Counted from the first letter of the stretch, positions 36,358 to 46,242 are shown. The stretch is 64,000 bases of DNA from Pseudomonas sp. R4-35-07 (GCF_003852235.1 NZ_CP027732.1:4650001-4714000); one strand, 5' to 3'. Notes: generated by a model not told the origin, from the letters alone. Numbers and translations: made by a program.

Positions 36358-37110
36358 TTAACTATCGTCCCGCGCGAGGATGTATTCCTCGAGCAGCTTC
36401 TTCTCTTCTCCAGAAAGCGAGCGGCTTTCCAGAAGATCGGCGCGTCGTTCATAGGTCCGACCAAGGGACTGCTGTAAACGCCAACGCCGGATGTGTGCGT
36501 GATTGCCACTTAGCAATACGTCGGGAACACGCTGATCCGCATACACCTCCGGACGGGTGTAGTGCGGGCAATCCAGCAAACCATCCGTGAAGGAATCCTC
36601 CTCCGCAGAGTCCGCATGCCCTAAAGCTCCAGGCAGCAGTCGTGTAACCGCATCTATCAGGACCATCGCCGGCAGCTCACCGCCAGACAGGACATAGTCC
36701 CCAATCGACCACTCTTCATCGACATGAGCTTCAATAAACCGCTCGTCAATGCCTTCATAGCGGCCGGCAATCAGGATCAGTGCTTCCTCATTTGCCAGTT
36801 CGCGTACCGCAGCCTGTTTCAGCTGACGGCCTTGAGGGGACAGGTAAATTACCTTCGCCTTCTCCCCGGCGGCGGCCTTGGCCTCAACCAACGCGTCTTC
36901 CAGGGGCTTGATCTTCATCACCATGCCCGGGCCACCGCCAAATGGGCGATCGTCCACAGTGTGATGCCGATCCGTCGTGTAGTCTCGCGGGTTCCAACAG
37001 GTAAGCTGCAACAGCCCCTGCTTCACCGCCCGACTGGTGATGCCGTACTCGCTGATGGCGGAAAACATCTCGGGAAACAAACTGATCACTTCAATGCGCA
37101 AATTAGCCAC
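36358..37110 (-). CDS. trmD: tRNA (guanine-N1)-methyltransferase TrmD
   Basis: The 250-residue SPOUT enzyme methylates G37 of tRNAs reading CNN and GGG codons, preventing frameshifts. The knot region is visible in [12 protein letters not shown] and [23 protein letters not shown] is also diagnostic. GTG 37110, giving (M)[14 protein letters not shown], is the likely start, two bases after the rimM stop. An ATG 7 codons upstream would overlap rimM. Confidence 0.96.
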   Translation of the reverse strand: MANLRIEVISLFPEMFSAISEYGITSRAVKQGLLQLTCWNPRDYTTDRHHTVDDRPFGGGPGMVMKIKPLEDALVEAKAAAGEKAKVIYLSPQGRQLKQAAVRELANEEALILIAGRYEGIDERFIEAHVDEEWSIGDYVLSGGELPAMVLIDAVTRLLPGALGHADSAEEDSFTDGLLDCPHYTRPEVYADQRVPDVLLSGNHAHIRRWRLQQSLGRTYERRADLLESRSLSGEEKKLLEEYILARDDS

Positions 37111-37112
37111 GC

Positions 37113-37649
37113 TTAGAAGTCCGCGTCCCATTCCACCTTCATCTCGCCCGCTGCCAGGTCGACGGCCAACACGCACTGCCCGGTATAGGGCAACAGGCGT
37201 TCGCGATCATCCAGGCTGCCAGCGCAAGGCTTGACCACCATTACATCATTGGCGCCGGTTTCCAGAAGATGATCGATTTTCCCCAGCAATTGCCCGAGTT
37301 GATCAATAACCTTCAGACCTTCCAGCTGGTACCAGTAGTACTCGCCGTCGGTCAATTCAGGGAACAGGTTGCGCGGCACGCAGATCTCATAACCGGCCAG
37401 AAGACGAGCTTCTTCACGATCATCAAGACCCTTGAGCTTTGCGACCAGGAACTTGTCGTTCCCGCGTCCACTGACCAGCTCGACCTGTTTCACACTACCT
37501 TCGCGCTTGAGCGTCCAGGTTTTGTACTGCAACAGGTTTTCAGTCGGATCAGTAAAGGAATACACCTTCACTTCGCCGCGAACGCCATGAACAGAGTAAA
37601 TCTTGCCGATAACGATCAAATCATCAGCAACAGCTGGCGTCGCGTTCAT
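37113..37649 (-). CDS. rimM: Ribosome maturation factor RimM
   Basis: The 178-residue 16S processing factor binds S19 during assembly of the 30S head. The N-terminal domain starts [20 protein letters not shown] and the PRC-barrel domain has [13 protein letters not shown]. It is the second gene of the operon, 5 bases behind rpsP and immediately before trmD. Confidence 0.97.
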   Translation of the reverse strand: MNATPAVADDLIVIGKIYSVHGVRGEVKVYSFTDPTENLLQYKTWTLKREGSVKQVELVSGRGNDKFLVAKLKGLDDREEARLLAGYEICVPRNLFPELTDGEYYWYQLEGLKVIDQLGQLLGKIDHLLETGANDVMVVKPCAGSLDDRERLLPYTGQCVLAVDLAAGEMKVEWDADF

Positions 37650-37654
37650 ATTGC

Positions 37655-37906
37655 TCAGGCTGCGGCCTTAGCCGAGTCCTTCAACAACTTTGCAACGCGC
37701 TCGGATGGCTGTGCACCCACGCTCAGCCAGTAGGCTACGCGCTCTTGGTTCACGGACAGACGAACTTCTTGACCACGAGCAACAGGGTTGAAGAAACCAA
37801 CCTGTTCCTTGTGCGAACCGTCGCGCGGGTTGCGGCTGTCGGTTACGGTCAAGTGGTAAAACGGGCGCTTTTTGGAGCCGCCAAGGGCAAGACGGATTGT
37901 TAGCAT
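37655..37906 (-). CDS. rpsP: 30S ribosomal protein S16
   Basis: The 83-residue small-subunit protein starts [19 protein letters not shown], standard for S16, and has the conserved GFFNPVA. It is first in the rpsP-rimM-trmD-rplS operon. A sigma-70-like promoter lies about 75 bases upstream. Confidence 0.98.
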   Translation of the reverse strand: MLTIRLALGGSKKRPFYHLTVTDSRNPRDGSHKEQVGFFNPVARGQEVRLSVNQERVAYWLSVGAQPSERVAKLLKDSAKAAA

Positions 37907-37978
37907 GTGAACATCGTTCCTGTAGTCGGTGCTGCAAATCTAAATGCACAGCGGGCATAGGTGCCCGAAAGGCCGCAT

Positions 37979-38006
37979 ATTCTAAGGAATATCCGGACTT
38001 TTGCAA
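37979..38006 (-). promoter_or_regulatory. Probable sigma-70 promoter of the rpsP operon
   Basis: On the minus strand TTGCAA is followed after 16 bases by TAGAAT, about 73 bases before the rpsP start. Confidence 0.6.
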
Positions 38007-38128
38007 ATGTCTTTTTCTGGCGCCTATCAGCGTGCCATTCAGATCTGCTATAGAGCCGTCGGTTAAAACGGCAAGTCAGCGCCCGCCAACGGCGGGTTTG
38101 CTGGAGATCCCACATCCCTGTGGGTCGG

Positions 38129-38152
38129 AGCGCAAGCGAAGGCTTGCGCTCG
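38129..38152 (-). terminator. Hairpin after ffh
   Basis: GAGCGCAAGC and GCTTGCGCTC pair around a 4-base loop, starting seven bases after the ffh stop on the minus strand. A second small stem, CCCACA/TGTGGG, follows. There is no long U tract, so its strength is uncertain. Confidence 0.5.
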
Positions 38153-38158
38153 AATACT

Positions 38159-39535
38159 TTACATTTTCGGCATACCGCCGCCGGGCAACATACCGCCCAT
38201 GCCGCGCATCATCTTGGCCATACCGCCCTTGGCGGAAAACTTCTTCATCATCTTCTGCATCTGCTTGTGCTGCTTGATCAAGCGACCGATGTCCTGCACC
38301 TGGGTGCCGGAACCCATGGCGATCCGACGCTTGCGCGAACCGCTGATCAGCTCAGGGTCGCGGCGCTCGGCCGGGGTCATGGAGTTGATGATGGCTTCCA
38401 TCTGCTTGAACTGCTTCTCTGCCGCGCCCTGGGCGTTGCCCATTTGCGCCAGGTTCACGCCGCCGATGTTCGGCAGCTTGTCCATCAGGCCGCCGAGGCC
38501 GCCCATGTTCTTCATTTGCTGCAGCTGGTCGCGGAAGTCTTCGAGATCGAAGCCCTTGCCCTTCTTCAGCTTTTTGGCCAGTTTGTCGGCCTTGTCTTTA
38601 TCGAGCGTGGCTTCGGCCTGCTCGATCAGGCTGAGCACGTCGCCCATGCCGAGGATACGCGAGGCGATACGCTCCGGGTGGAACGGTTCGAGCGCTTCGC
38701 TCTTCTCGCCCATACCGATGAACTTGATCGGCTTGCCGGTAATGGCGCGTACCGACAGCGCGGCACCGCCACGGGCGTCGCCGTCGACCTTGGTCAGGAT
38801 CACGCCGGTCAGCGGCAGTGCGTCACCGAAGGCCTTGGCGGTGTTGGCGGCATCCTGGCCGGTCATGGCGTCGACCACGAACAGCGTCTCGACCGGGTTG
38901 ATCGCGGCATGCAGCGCCTTGATCTCGCCCATCATCTCTTCATCGATGTGCAGGCGACCGGCGGTATCGACGATGACCACGTCGATGAATTTCAGCTTGG
39001 CTTCTTTAATAGCCGCAGTGGCGATATCAACCGGCTTCTGGCTCAGGTCCGACGGGAAGAAGGTCACGCCCACTTCGCCCGCGAGCATTTCCAGCTGCTT
39101 GATCGCGGCCGGACGGTAGACGTCGGCCGATACCACCATCACCGACTTCTTCTTGCGCTCTTTAAGGAAGCGCGCCAGCTTGCCGGCGGTGGTGGTCTTA
39201 CCCGCGCCTTGCAGGCCGGCCATCAGCACGACGGCCGGTGGCACGGCGCTGAGGTTCAAATCTTCGTTGGCCGCGCCCATCAGGCTTTCGAGTTCGGCCT
39301 GGACGATCTTCACGAACGCCTGGCCCGGGGTCAGGCTGCGCGACACTTCAGTGCCGACCGCACGCTCCTTGACCGAGTTGACGAAGTCCTTCACCACCGG
39401 CAAGGCCACGTCGGCCTCCAGCAACGCCATGCGCACTTCACGCAGGGTGTCTTTAATATTGTCCTCGGTCAGCTTGGCCTTGCCGGTTACGTGGCGCAGC
39501 GTCTGCGAGAGACGGTCAGTCAAGTTTTCAAACAT
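38159..39535 (-). CDS. ffh: Signal recognition particle protein Ffh
   Basis: The 458-residue GTPase binds 4.5S RNA and targets membrane proteins to the Sec translocon. An N domain precedes the G domain, with P loop GLQGAGKTTTAGKLA (about 102-116), DTAGRLHIDEEM and TKVDGDARGG. The methionine-rich M domain ends GGMLPGGGMPKM. Length is normal. It is monocistronic and divergent from the CcsA-like gene. Confidence 0.98.
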   Translation of the reverse strand: MFENLTDRLSQTLRHVTGKAKLTEDNIKDTLREVRMALLEADVALPVVKDFVNSVKERAVGTEVSRSLTPGQAFVKIVQAELESLMGAANEDLNLSAVPPAVVLMAGLQGAGKTTTAGKLARFLKERKKKSVMVVSADVYRPAAIKQLEMLAGEVGVTFFPSDLSQKPVDIATAAIKEAKLKFIDVVIVDTAGRLHIDEEMMGEIKALHAAINPVETLFVVDAMTGQDAANTAKAFGDALPLTGVILTKVDGDARGGAALSVRAITGKPIKFIGMGEKSEALEPFHPERIASRILGMGDVLSLIEQAEATLDKDKADKLAKKLKKGKGFDLEDFRDQLQQMKNMGGLGGLMDKLPNIGGVNLAQMGNAQGAAEKQFKQMEAIINSMTPAERRDPELISGSRKRRIAMGSGTQVQDIGRLIKQHKQMQKMMKKFSAKGGMAKMMRGMGGMLPGGGMPKM

Positions 39536-39769
39536 GCGCGATCCTTTCAGGCCCTATTCATCGAAATGCATTGGTAGACCGAGGTAATGGCGGCCCAGGC
39601 TGTGGTAAATCGCTATTAAAAACAGCGCTCGGCGAGCCTGCGGCGTGGGCAGGTCGCGGATTATAGCGAAGACTGCGTCCATGCACACCCGCTGTCTGGC
39701 CCGGGAGTCTTTCGTGCAGCGCAGGTGTGTGCCAAACTCAGCGCCTTTCGGGCTTGCCTATCAGGATTT

Positions 39770-40582
39770 ATGCTCCCCTTGTCACCCAGTTTGCTACCCA
39801 GCCTCGCCGCCGCCATCGTGTATGCCGCTGCGACTCTCTATCAGGGCTCTCGTCTGGCCCAAGGCACCAAAGCGGACAAACGTCTGCTGGTCGGCCTTGG
39901 CGTGCTGGCCCTGCTGGCCCATGCGGCCAGTCTGTTTACCCACCTGCTGACCCCGGTCGGCCTGGGCCTGGATTTTTTCAGCGCCGCCAGCCTGATCGCC
40001 GCCGCCGTGATCGCACTGACGCTGCTGGCGTGCTACCGGATTCCGGTCGAAAACCTGCTCGTTCTTTTATTCCCGCTGGGCATGCTCACGGTGCTGCTGG
40101 CGCAGTTCGCGCCCACCGGCACCGTCCAGGTGATCGATGAAGAGCCGGGCATCCTCGCGCATATCCTGTTGTCGATCCTGGCCTACGGCATGTTCACCAT
40201 CGCGGTGTTCCAGTCGCTGCTGGTGCTGTTGCAGGACCACCAGCTCAAGCACAAGCACCCGTCCGGGCTGATCAAGAACTTCCCGCCGCTGCAAACCATG
40301 GAAAGCCTGCTGTTCGGGTTTCTGTGGGCCGGCTGGACCTTGTTGTCGCTGTCGCTGATTTCCGGCTGGCTGTTCGTCGAAAACCTGTTCGCCCAGCATC
40401 TGGTGCACAAAACCTTGCTGGCCTGCCTGGCCTGGGTGGTGTTCAGCGTATTGCTGTGGGGCCGCAACCGCCTCGGCTGGCGCGGACACAAGGCCATCCG
40501 CTGGACCCTGGCCGGTTTCTGCCTGCTGATGCTGGCCTATTTCGGCAGCAAGCTGGTTCGCGAATACATCCTGCATATCTGA
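39770..40582 (+). CDS. CcsA-like cytochrome c assembly family protein (YpjD type)
   Basis: The 270-residue inner-membrane protein has about eight helices and belongs to the CcmC/CcsA haem-handling superfamily. ILAHILLSILAYGMFTIAVFQ and the following loop with FPPLQTMESLLFG fit the YpjD branch. The WWD haem motif of true CcmC is not obvious. Haem transport is therefore inferred from family only. ATG 39770 has AGGA 6 bases upstream. The next gene follows after 12 bases, so the two are probably cotranscribed, as is usual beside ffh in Pseudomonas. Confidence 0.85.
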   Translation: MLPLSPSLLPSLAAAIVYAAATLYQGSRLAQGTKADKRLLVGLGVLALLAHAASLFTHLLTPVGLGLDFFSAASLIAAAVIALTLLACYRIPVENLLVLLFPLGMLTVLLAQFAPTGTVQVIDEEPGILAHILLSILAYGMFTIAVFQSLLVLLQDHQLKHKHPSGLIKNFPPLQTMESLLFGFLWAGWTLLSLSLISGWLFVENLFAQHLVHKTLLACLAWVVFSVLLWGRNRLGWRGHKAIRWTLAGFCLLMLAYFGSKLVREYILHI

Positions 40583-40594
40583 CGGGCGGCGATC

Positions 40595-41833
40595 ATGGAC
40601 AACTTGCCCCTTGGGCCGATGCTCGCCGTAATTGCCCTGCTGATTTTATGGGCGGCACTGTTTACCGCCATCGAAGCCGCGCAACAACACCTGCTGGCCC
40701 TGCGCCCCGGCACACGCCAGGGCGACAAGGCCGCCGCGCGCCTGAGCTTCCCGCGCCACAGCCTGATCCTGTGCAACAGCCTGTGTCGTGCAGCCGTCGT
40801 GATTCTCTGCACGCTGCTGGCGATCTATGCCTGGGCCCAGAACGGGCCGTGGCTCGGCTGGTTGATCTCGTGCGCGTTGCTGCTGATCCTCGCCGACTAC
40901 CTGCCCCGCGCCCTGGCTACCCGTTATCCACAGGCCATACTGGGCTTCGGTAACGCCCTGCTGGGCGTGCCGCTGAAAATCCTCTATCCCGCTGCCTGGC
41001 TGCTCAATGGCATCAGCCTGCTGTTGCTGCGCCCGTTCGCGCGCAAGCCGGGCATAGTGAAAAAGAGCGACGAACCTTCGTCCGACCACGACGACGAGCC
41101 GCAGCACGACGCCGACCAAGAGCGCATGCCCAGCATGCCGGGCATCCATGCCCTGGACAACATCACCGTTAACGACATCCTGGTGCCACGCAGCGAAGTG
41201 GACGGAATCAACCTGGATGACCCGATCGAAGACATCATCGAGCAACTGCGCACCTCCCAGCGCACGCGGCTGCCGGTGTTCCACAGCGATATCAACCAGG
41301 TCGAAGCGGTGCTCAACACCCGGCAGGTCCAGCATCTGCTGCCCGATGCCAGCCTGACCAAGGCAGCGCTGCTCGCCGCCTGTCACGAACCCTACTTCGT
41401 GCCGGAGAGCACGCCTCTGCAGCTGCAACTGCTGAATTTCCATAAGCAGCAGCGGCGCCTGGGCATGGTGGTGGACGAGTACGGCGAAGTGCTGGGCATC
41501 GTGACCCTGGAAGATATCCTCGAAGAAATCGTCGGCGAATTCGAAAGCGACCAGGCTGTGGATAACCCCCATGTCGAAGCCCAACCCGATGGCCGCTACA
41601 TCATCGACGGCGCTGCCTCGATCCGCGAACTGAACAAAAGCCTGGGTTGGCACCTGCCCAGCGACGGCCCCAAGACCCTTAACGGCCTGGTGACCGAAGC
41701 GCTGGAGACCATTCCGGACTGCGCGGTGTGCCTGAAAATAGGCCGCTACCGCCTGGAAATCCTCGAAACCGAGGATAACCGGGTGAGCAAGGTGCTGATC
41801 TGGCATACCAGCCACGTGCCCGTCGCCGCATAA
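40595..41833 (+). CDS. HlyC/CorC (CNNM/DUF21) family transporter
   Basis: The 412-residue protein has an N-terminal DUF21 membrane domain with about four helices (to roughly 150), a charged linker (KKSDEPSSDHDDEPQHD) and two CBS domains from about 190. These include NDILVPRSEVDGI and MVVDEYGEVLGIVTLEDILEEIVGE. The C-terminal CorC_HlyC domain (YIIDGAASIRELN) follows. Relatives are Mg2+ or Co2+ efflux proteins. The membrane domain seems less conserved than in typical members, so the ion is uncertain. Confidence 0.88.
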   Translation: MDNLPLGPMLAVIALLILWAALFTAIEAAQQHLLALRPGTRQGDKAAARLSFPRHSLILCNSLCRAAVVILCTLLAIYAWAQNGPWLGWLISCALLLILADYLPRALATRYPQAILGFGNALLGVPLKILYPAAWLLNGISLLLLRPFARKPGIVKKSDEPSSDHDDEPQHDADQERMPSMPGIHALDNITVNDILVPRSEVDGINLDDPIEDIIEQLRTSQRTRLPVFHSDINQVEAVLNTRQVQHLLPDASLTKAALLAACHEPYFVPESTPLQLQLLNFHKQQRRLGMVVDEYGEVLGIVTLEDILEEIVGEFESDQAVDNPHVEAQPDGRYIIDGAASIRELNKSLGWHLPSDGPKTLNGLVTEALETIPDCAVCLKIGRYRLEILETEDNRVSKVLIWHTSHVPVAA

Positions 41834-41856
41834 CCTCCTGACACACAAGAACTCAA

Positions 41857-41947
41857 TGTGGGAGGGGGCTTGCCCCCGATGGCGGTGTATCAGTCTGCTC
41901 ATCTATAACTGATCTACCGCAATCGGGGGCAAGCCCCCTCCCACATT
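41857..41947. repeat. REPIN (inverted REP doublet)
   Basis: TGTGGGAGGGGGCTTGCCCCCGA and TCGGGGGCAAGCCCCCTCCCACA enclose a 45-base centre. It starts 23 bases after the CorC-like gene. Confidence 0.87.
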
Positions 41948-41970
41948 TTGATTTGCGGCGCTCCAGCTAC

Positions 41971-42000
41971 TTGTTGTATTTCCAAACCCCTTCCTATAAT
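41971..42000 (+). promoter_or_regulatory. Candidate sigma-70 promoter of the MFS gene
   Basis: TTGTTG and a perfect TATAAT are 18 bases apart, 190 bases before the MFS start. The leader between them is C-rich and shows nothing recognisable. Confidence 0.45.
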
Positions 42001-42189
42001 CCCTGCGGCTTACCCAAGCCCCCGCCCGACCGCGTGCTACCCGCACTCAGCGCGTCCGGGCAGCGCTTTACCCTGTCCGAGCGGTGTTTGCTCCCATCCC
42101 GAGCCACCCCGCGTACAACCCTGATCCATGGGTGTTCGACCAATAATAATCCGCGTCCAAACGCGCAATGACCAATCCGGGATACTGCC

Positions 42190-43500
42190 ATGAGCACCAC
42201 GTATAACGAGGCCGCAACCGCCGCCCCGACCAACTCGACGGCCCGCGTGGCCACCGCGAGCATCGTCGGCACCGCCATTGAGTTCTACGACTTCTATATC
42301 TACGCCACGGCTGCGGCACTGGTCATCGGCCCGGTGTTCTTCCCGCAGACGTCCGGCACCGCGCAGATGCTCGCGTCGTTCCTGACATTCGGTATCGCGT
42401 TCATAGCGCGCCCACTGGGTTCGGCGCTGTTCGGTCACTTTGGCGACCGTATCGGCCGCAAGTCGACGTTGGTGGCCTCCCTGCTGCTGATGGGCGTGTG
42501 CACCACCCTGATCGGCTTGCTGCCGGGCTACGACAGCATTGGCGCCTGGGCACCGATTCTGTTGTGTGTATTGCGCTTCGGCCAAGGCCTGGGGCTGGGT
42601 GGCGAATGGGGCGGTGCGGCATTGCTGGCCACCGAGAACGCCCCCAAGGGCAAGCGCGCCTGGTTCGGCATGTTCCCGCAACTGGGCCCGTCGATCGGGT
42701 TTCTGGCGGCCAACGGCTTGTTCCTGATCCTGGCCATGAGCCTCAACGACGAGCAGTTCCGCAGCTGGGGCTGGCGCATTCCGTTCATCCTCAGCGCAGC
42801 GCTGGTGATGGTGGGCCTGTACGCGCGGCTCAAGCTGCACGAGACGCCGGTGTTCGCCAATGCCGTGGCCAAGGAAAAACCGGTGAAAGTGCCGCTGGTG
42901 GAACTGTTCAGCCAGCATTGGCTGCCGGTGCTGCTGGGCGCTGCGTCGATGGTGGTGTGCTATGCGCTGTTCTATATCACCACGGCGTTTTCCCTGAGCT
43001 ACGGGGTGTCGACCCTCGGCTACAGCCGTGAAACCTTCCTCGGCCTGTTGTGCTTCGCAGTGCTGTTCATGGGCCTGGCGACGCCGCTGGCAGCGCTGGC
43101 CAGCGACCGCTATGGGCGCAAGCCGGTGCTGATTGTCGGCGCGGTCCTGGCAATCCTGTCGGGCTTTACCATGGAGCCGCTGCTGACCCACGGCTCAACC
43201 TGGGCCGTGGCGCTGTTCCTGGCGCTGGAGCTGTTCCTGATGGGCGTGACTTTCGCGCCGATGGGCGCGCTGCTGCCGGAACTGTTCCCGACCCGGGTGC
43301 GTTATACCGGCGCGTCGGCGGCGTATAACCTGGGTGGGATCGTGGGGGCGTCGGCCGCACCGTTCTTCGCGACCAAGCTGGTGGCGATGGGCGGGCTGAG
43401 TTATGTCGGTGGGTATGTGTCGGCGGCAGCGTTGCTCAGTCTGATTGCGGTGCTGTGCCTGAAAGAGACGCGGGATAATGATTTGAATCGCGTCGCCTGA
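42190..43500 (+). CDS. MFS transporter, metabolite:H+ symporter family
   Basis: The 436-residue inner-membrane protein has 12 helices. Family marks are ASIVGTAIEFYDFYIYATAA in helix 1, the loop motif GHFGDRIGRKSTLV, and RFGQGLGLGGEWGGAAL in helix 4, characteristic of the MHS group (ShiA, KgtP, ProP). Its substrate, an organic acid or osmolyte, cannot be told. It is a single-gene unit with a candidate promoter 190 bases upstream and a palindromic repeat right behind its stop. Confidence 0.9.
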   Translation: MSTTYNEAATAAPTNSTARVATASIVGTAIEFYDFYIYATAAALVIGPVFFPQTSGTAQMLASFLTFGIAFIARPLGSALFGHFGDRIGRKSTLVASLLLMGVCTTLIGLLPGYDSIGAWAPILLCVLRFGQGLGLGGEWGGAALLATENAPKGKRAWFGMFPQLGPSIGFLAANGLFLILAMSLNDEQFRSWGWRIPFILSAALVMVGLYARLKLHETPVFANAVAKEKPVKVPLVELFSQHWLPVLLGAASMVVCYALFYITTAFSLSYGVSTLGYSRETFLGLLCFAVLFMGLATPLAALASDRYGRKPVLIVGAVLAILSGFTMEPLLTHGSTWAVALFLALELFLMGVTFAPMGALLPELFPTRVRYTGASAAYNLGGIVGASAAPFFATKLVAMGGLSYVGGYVSAAALLSLIAVLCLKETRDNDLNRVA

Positions 43501-43501
43501 T

Positions 43502-43609
43502 GATCGTTCCCACGCTCTGCGTGGGAATGCAGCCCAGGACGCTCTGCGTCCCAAAGCATGACGCAGAGCGTCACAAGAGGCATTCCCACGCGGAGCGTGG
43601 GAATGATCA
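43502..43609. repeat. Nested-palindrome intergenic repeat (GTTCCCACGC family)
   Basis: Outer arms TGATCGTTCCCACGCTCTGCG and CGGAGCGTGGGAATGATCA enclose further palindromes (GACGCTCTGCGTC and GACGCAGAGCGTC). The whole 108 bases fills the gap between the convergent MFS and purT genes and could fold as a cruciform or bidirectional terminator. Confidence 0.8.
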
Positions 43610-43617
43610 AGCTGAGG

Positions 43618-44799
43618 TTACAGCTCTACAACTACAGCCTTGGAAGCCCGGGTCGCCTTGGCTCGAGCCGCTTCAATCGACTCATCCCGCGCCAACGCCA
43701 CGCCCATGCGGCGCTGACCATTGACCTCAGGCTTGCCGAACAGACGCAACGCCGTATCCGGCTCGCTCAAGGCCGCGCCCAGGTTGGCGAACGCCGTCTG
43801 CGTCGACTGCCCTTCCACCAGGATCACCGCCGACGCCGAAGGCCCGAACTGACGGATCAACGGGATCGGCAGGCCCAGGATGGCGCGAGCGTGCAGCGCA
43901 AATTGCGACAGGTCCTGAGAAATCAGGGTCACAAGGCCGGTGTCATGTGGGCGCGGCGACACTTCGCTGAACCACACCTGATCACCCTTGATGAACAGCT
44001 CAACGCCAAACAAACCACGGCCACCCAGGGCTTCGGTCACCGCTTTGGCAACCCGCTCGGATTCAGCCAGGGCAATCGGGCTCATGGCTTGGGGCTGCCA
44101 GGATTCCTGGTAGTCGCCCTTCTCTTGCCGGTGGCCGACGGGCGCACAGAAAGTGGTGCCACCGATGTGGCGCACGGTCAGCAGGGTGATTTCGTAGTCG
44201 AAGTCGATAAAGCCTTCGATGATCACTCGGCCCTTGCCGGCCCGCCCGCCTTCCTGGGCGTAATCCCAGGCTTTCTGTACATCGTCCGCGCTGCGCAGCA
44301 GGCTCTGGCCCTTGCCCGAGGAACTCATCACCGGCTTGACCACGCAGGGAAAGCCCAGGTCTTGCACGGCCTTGCTGTAGTCCTCGAAGGTGTCGGCGAA
44401 GTGGTATGGCGAGGTCGGCAGGTCCAGCTCTTCGGCGGCCAGGCGACGGATGCCTTCGCGGTTCATGGTCAGCGATGTGGCACGCGCGGTCGGGATCACG
44501 GTGAAGCCTTCAGCTTCCAGCTCGACCAGGGTAGCGGTGGCGATGGCTTCGATTTCCGGCACGATAAAGTGCGGCTTCTCCGCCTCGATCACGGCGCGCA
44601 ATGCGGCGCCATCGAGCATGTTGATCACATGGCTACGGTGCGCAACCTGCATGGCCGGCGCATTGGCGTAGCGATCCACGGCAATCACTTCAACGCCTAG
44701 GCGTTGCAGTTCGATTACCACTTCCTTGCCCAGCTCACCGCAGCCACACAGCAAAACGCGGGTCGCGGTTGGCGACAATGGAGTTCCGATTCGGGTCAT
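43618..44799 (-). CDS. purT: Formate-dependent phosphoribosylglycinamide formyltransferase PurT
   Basis: The 393-residue ATP-grasp enzyme formylates GAR with formate and ATP in purine synthesis, an alternative to folate-dependent PurN. The N-terminal part has [20 protein letters not shown], the ATP-grasp part [16 protein letters not shown] and [24 protein letters not shown]. The length equals E. coli PurT. It is monocistronic. Confidence 0.97.
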   Translation of the reverse strand: MTRIGTPLSPTATRVLLCGCGELGKEVVIELQRLGVEVIAVDRYANAPAMQVAHRSHVINMLDGAALRAVIEAEKPHFIVPEIEAIATATLVELEAEGFTVIPTARATSLTMNREGIRRLAAEELDLPTSPYHFADTFEDYSKAVQDLGFPCVVKPVMSSSGKGQSLLRSADDVQKAWDYAQEGGRAGKGRVIIEGFIDFDYEITLLTVRHIGGTTFCAPVGHRQEKGDYQESWQPQAMSPIALAESERVAKAVTEALGGRGLFGVELFIKGDQVWFSEVSPRPHDTGLVTLISQDLSQFALHARAILGLPIPLIRQFGPSASAVILVEGQSTQTAFANLGAALSEPDTALRLFGKPEVNGQRRMGVALARDESIEAARAKATRASKAVVVEL

Positions 44800-44868
44800 C
44801 TCAGGTCCTCAGGGGAGCGGATCAGGGGGAGAAAGGCCGGCATTTTACATGAACTGCACACATTGGCC

Positions 44869-45336
44869 TCAGTTAGCGACGGCGCGCCGGCGGATGCGCC
44901 AGGCCATGATCAGCCACACCACGGTGACACCGGCGAATTTCGACACCAGCGCCGTGCCCGCCACGGCCGGCGTCAGCGCACCGATCAAGCCGAAGAAGAT
45001 AAACGTATCGAGGGGAATGCTCAGCGCCGAACTTATCCACAGGCGGTCGTGCAGCGGGCGCCGGGTGATGCTGAACACCAGCCAGTCGATGCACTCGGAC
45101 ACCGCAAAAGCCGTGGCGCTGGCCAGGGCGATGGATGGGGCGGAGGTGATATACGACAGCACCAGCGCCGCCAGCATGGCGATGATCGCGCCGTGGCCGA
45201 AGCGGGTTTGCACCATGTCACGCAGGATAAACACCAGGCCGCCCCAGGCGGACCAGATGACGTCCAGGTGCGGCGCGGTGGAAAAGGCGAAGTTGATCAG
45301 CACGACGCTGCTGATGTAGGCGACCAGGAAGAGCAT
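44869..45336 (-). CDS. Short VUT (YhhQ/DUF165)-family membrane protein
   Basis: The 155-residue membrane protein has about five helices. SAWGGLVFILRDMVQTRFG and SECIDWLVFSI are typical of VUT proteins, whose best known member YhhQ takes up queuosine precursors. At 155 residues it is shorter than the usual 200-230, so it may be a minimal form with another substrate. I see no preQ1 riboswitch before it. ATG 45336 starts the first helix. Confidence 0.75.
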   Translation of the reverse strand: MLFLVAYISSVVLINFAFSTAPHLDVIWSAWGGLVFILRDMVQTRFGHGAIIAMLAALVLSYITSAPSIALASATAFAVSECIDWLVFSITRRPLHDRLWISSALSIPLDTFIFFGLIGALTPAVAGTALVSKFAGVTVVWLIMAWRIRRRAVAN

Positions 45337-45386
45337 GGGGGATGGACCTGTGGATAAGATTTGGAAATGTGTTGTTTGGGAGGGCC

Positions 45387-45462
45387 TCATCGGGGGCAAG
45401 CCCCCTCCCACATTTTGATCTGTGAATACATTCAAGTGTGGGAGGGGACTTGCCCCCGATAG
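45387..45462. repeat. REP pair in reversed (tail-to-tail) arrangement
   Basis: Here TCGGGGGCAAGCCCCCTCCCACA comes first and TGTGGGAGGGGACTTGCCCCCGA second, separated by 22 bases. In the other REPINs the TGTGGG ends face outward; here they face inward. A similar arrangement is found at 61449. Confidence 0.8.
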
Positions 45463-45469
45463 CAATCGA

Positions 45470-45685
45470 TCAGCCGCCCGAGCGCTTGGGCGTCATCCAC
45501 ACCACACCACTCGCCACCGCCCGCTCATGGCACAACCCCAGCACCGCCCGGCGTTCGGCATTGTCCATGCGGCTCCACCGCGTAATCTCATCCACGTTGC
45601 GCTGGCAACCGATGCAAATATCGTCATCGTCCAGCGCACAAATGCTCACACAGGGCGAGGCAACAGGCCTTTCAACTGCACTCAT
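45470..45685 (-). CDS. DUF1289 domain-containing protein
   Basis: The 71-residue protein has the four-cysteine-type core of DUF1289 (SPCVSICALDDDDICIGC, about 10-27) and the following TRWSRMDNAERRAVL. It may bind a metal. The function is unknown. Its ATG overlaps the stop of the gamma carbonic anhydrase gene (TAATG), so the two are cotranslated. Confidence 0.88.
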   Translation of the reverse strand: MSAVERPVASPCVSICALDDDDICIGCQRNVDEITRWSRMDNAERRAVLGLCHERAVASGVVWMTPKRSGG

Positions 45686-46206
45686 TATTCCTGCTCGACC
45701 AGGTCACGCGCATACCGCTGCGCGTTATGCACATAGTGCGCGGCACTGGCTTCAAGCATGCGCTTCTGCGCCTCGGTCAGCTCACGCACCACCTTGCCCG
45801 GCGAGCCCATCACCAGCGAGCCATCGGGAATTTCCTTGCCTTCGCCGATCAATGAATTGGCGCCGATGATGCAGTGTTTGCCGATCTTCGCGCCGTTGAG
45901 GATCACCGCGTTGATGCCGATCAGGCTGTAGTCGCCTACCGTGCAGCCGTGCAGCATGGCGTTATGGCCGATGGTCACGCCGGTGCCGAGGGTCAGTGGG
46001 TAGCCCATGTCGGTGTGCATCACGCTGCCGTCCTGCACGTTGCTGTTCTTGCCGATCAGGATCAGTTCGTTGTCGCCACGCAATACCGCGTTGAACCACA
46101 CGCTGGCGCCCTCCTCCAGCTTGACCTTGCCCACCAGCGTGGCATTGGGCGCCACCCAGCTCTGTGGATGGGGCTCGACGCAGGCATCGCCCAGGCGGTA
46201 TTTCAT
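45685..46206 (-). CDS. Gamma carbonic anhydrase family protein
   Basis: The 173-residue left-handed beta-helix protein has hexapeptide repeats ([23 protein letters not shown] at 23-45, then further coils). The metal-binding pattern is seen with [21 protein letters not shown] and [13 protein letters not shown]. Trimeric family members are YrdA and PaaY. Carbonic anhydrase or thioesterase activity is possible. It forms an overlapping pair with the DUF1289 gene. Confidence 0.9.
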   Translation of the reverse strand: MKYRLGDACVEPHPQSWVAPNATLVGKVKLEEGASVWFNAVLRGDNELILIGKNSNVQDGSVMHTDMGYPLTLGTGVTIGHNAMLHGCTVGDYSLIGINAVILNGAKIGKHCIIGANSLIGEGKEIPDGSLVMGSPGKVVRELTEAQKRMLEASAAHYVHNAQRYARDLVEQE

Positions 46207-46242
46207 GGTTTTCCCTCACGGCTTTGCCATTCAAACGACGGC

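Noticed and set aside
41953..42171. 72-codon frame before the MFS gene
   Set aside because: Rich in Pro and Ser, with no ribosome site, lying in the leader behind a TATAAT promoter. Judged non-coding.
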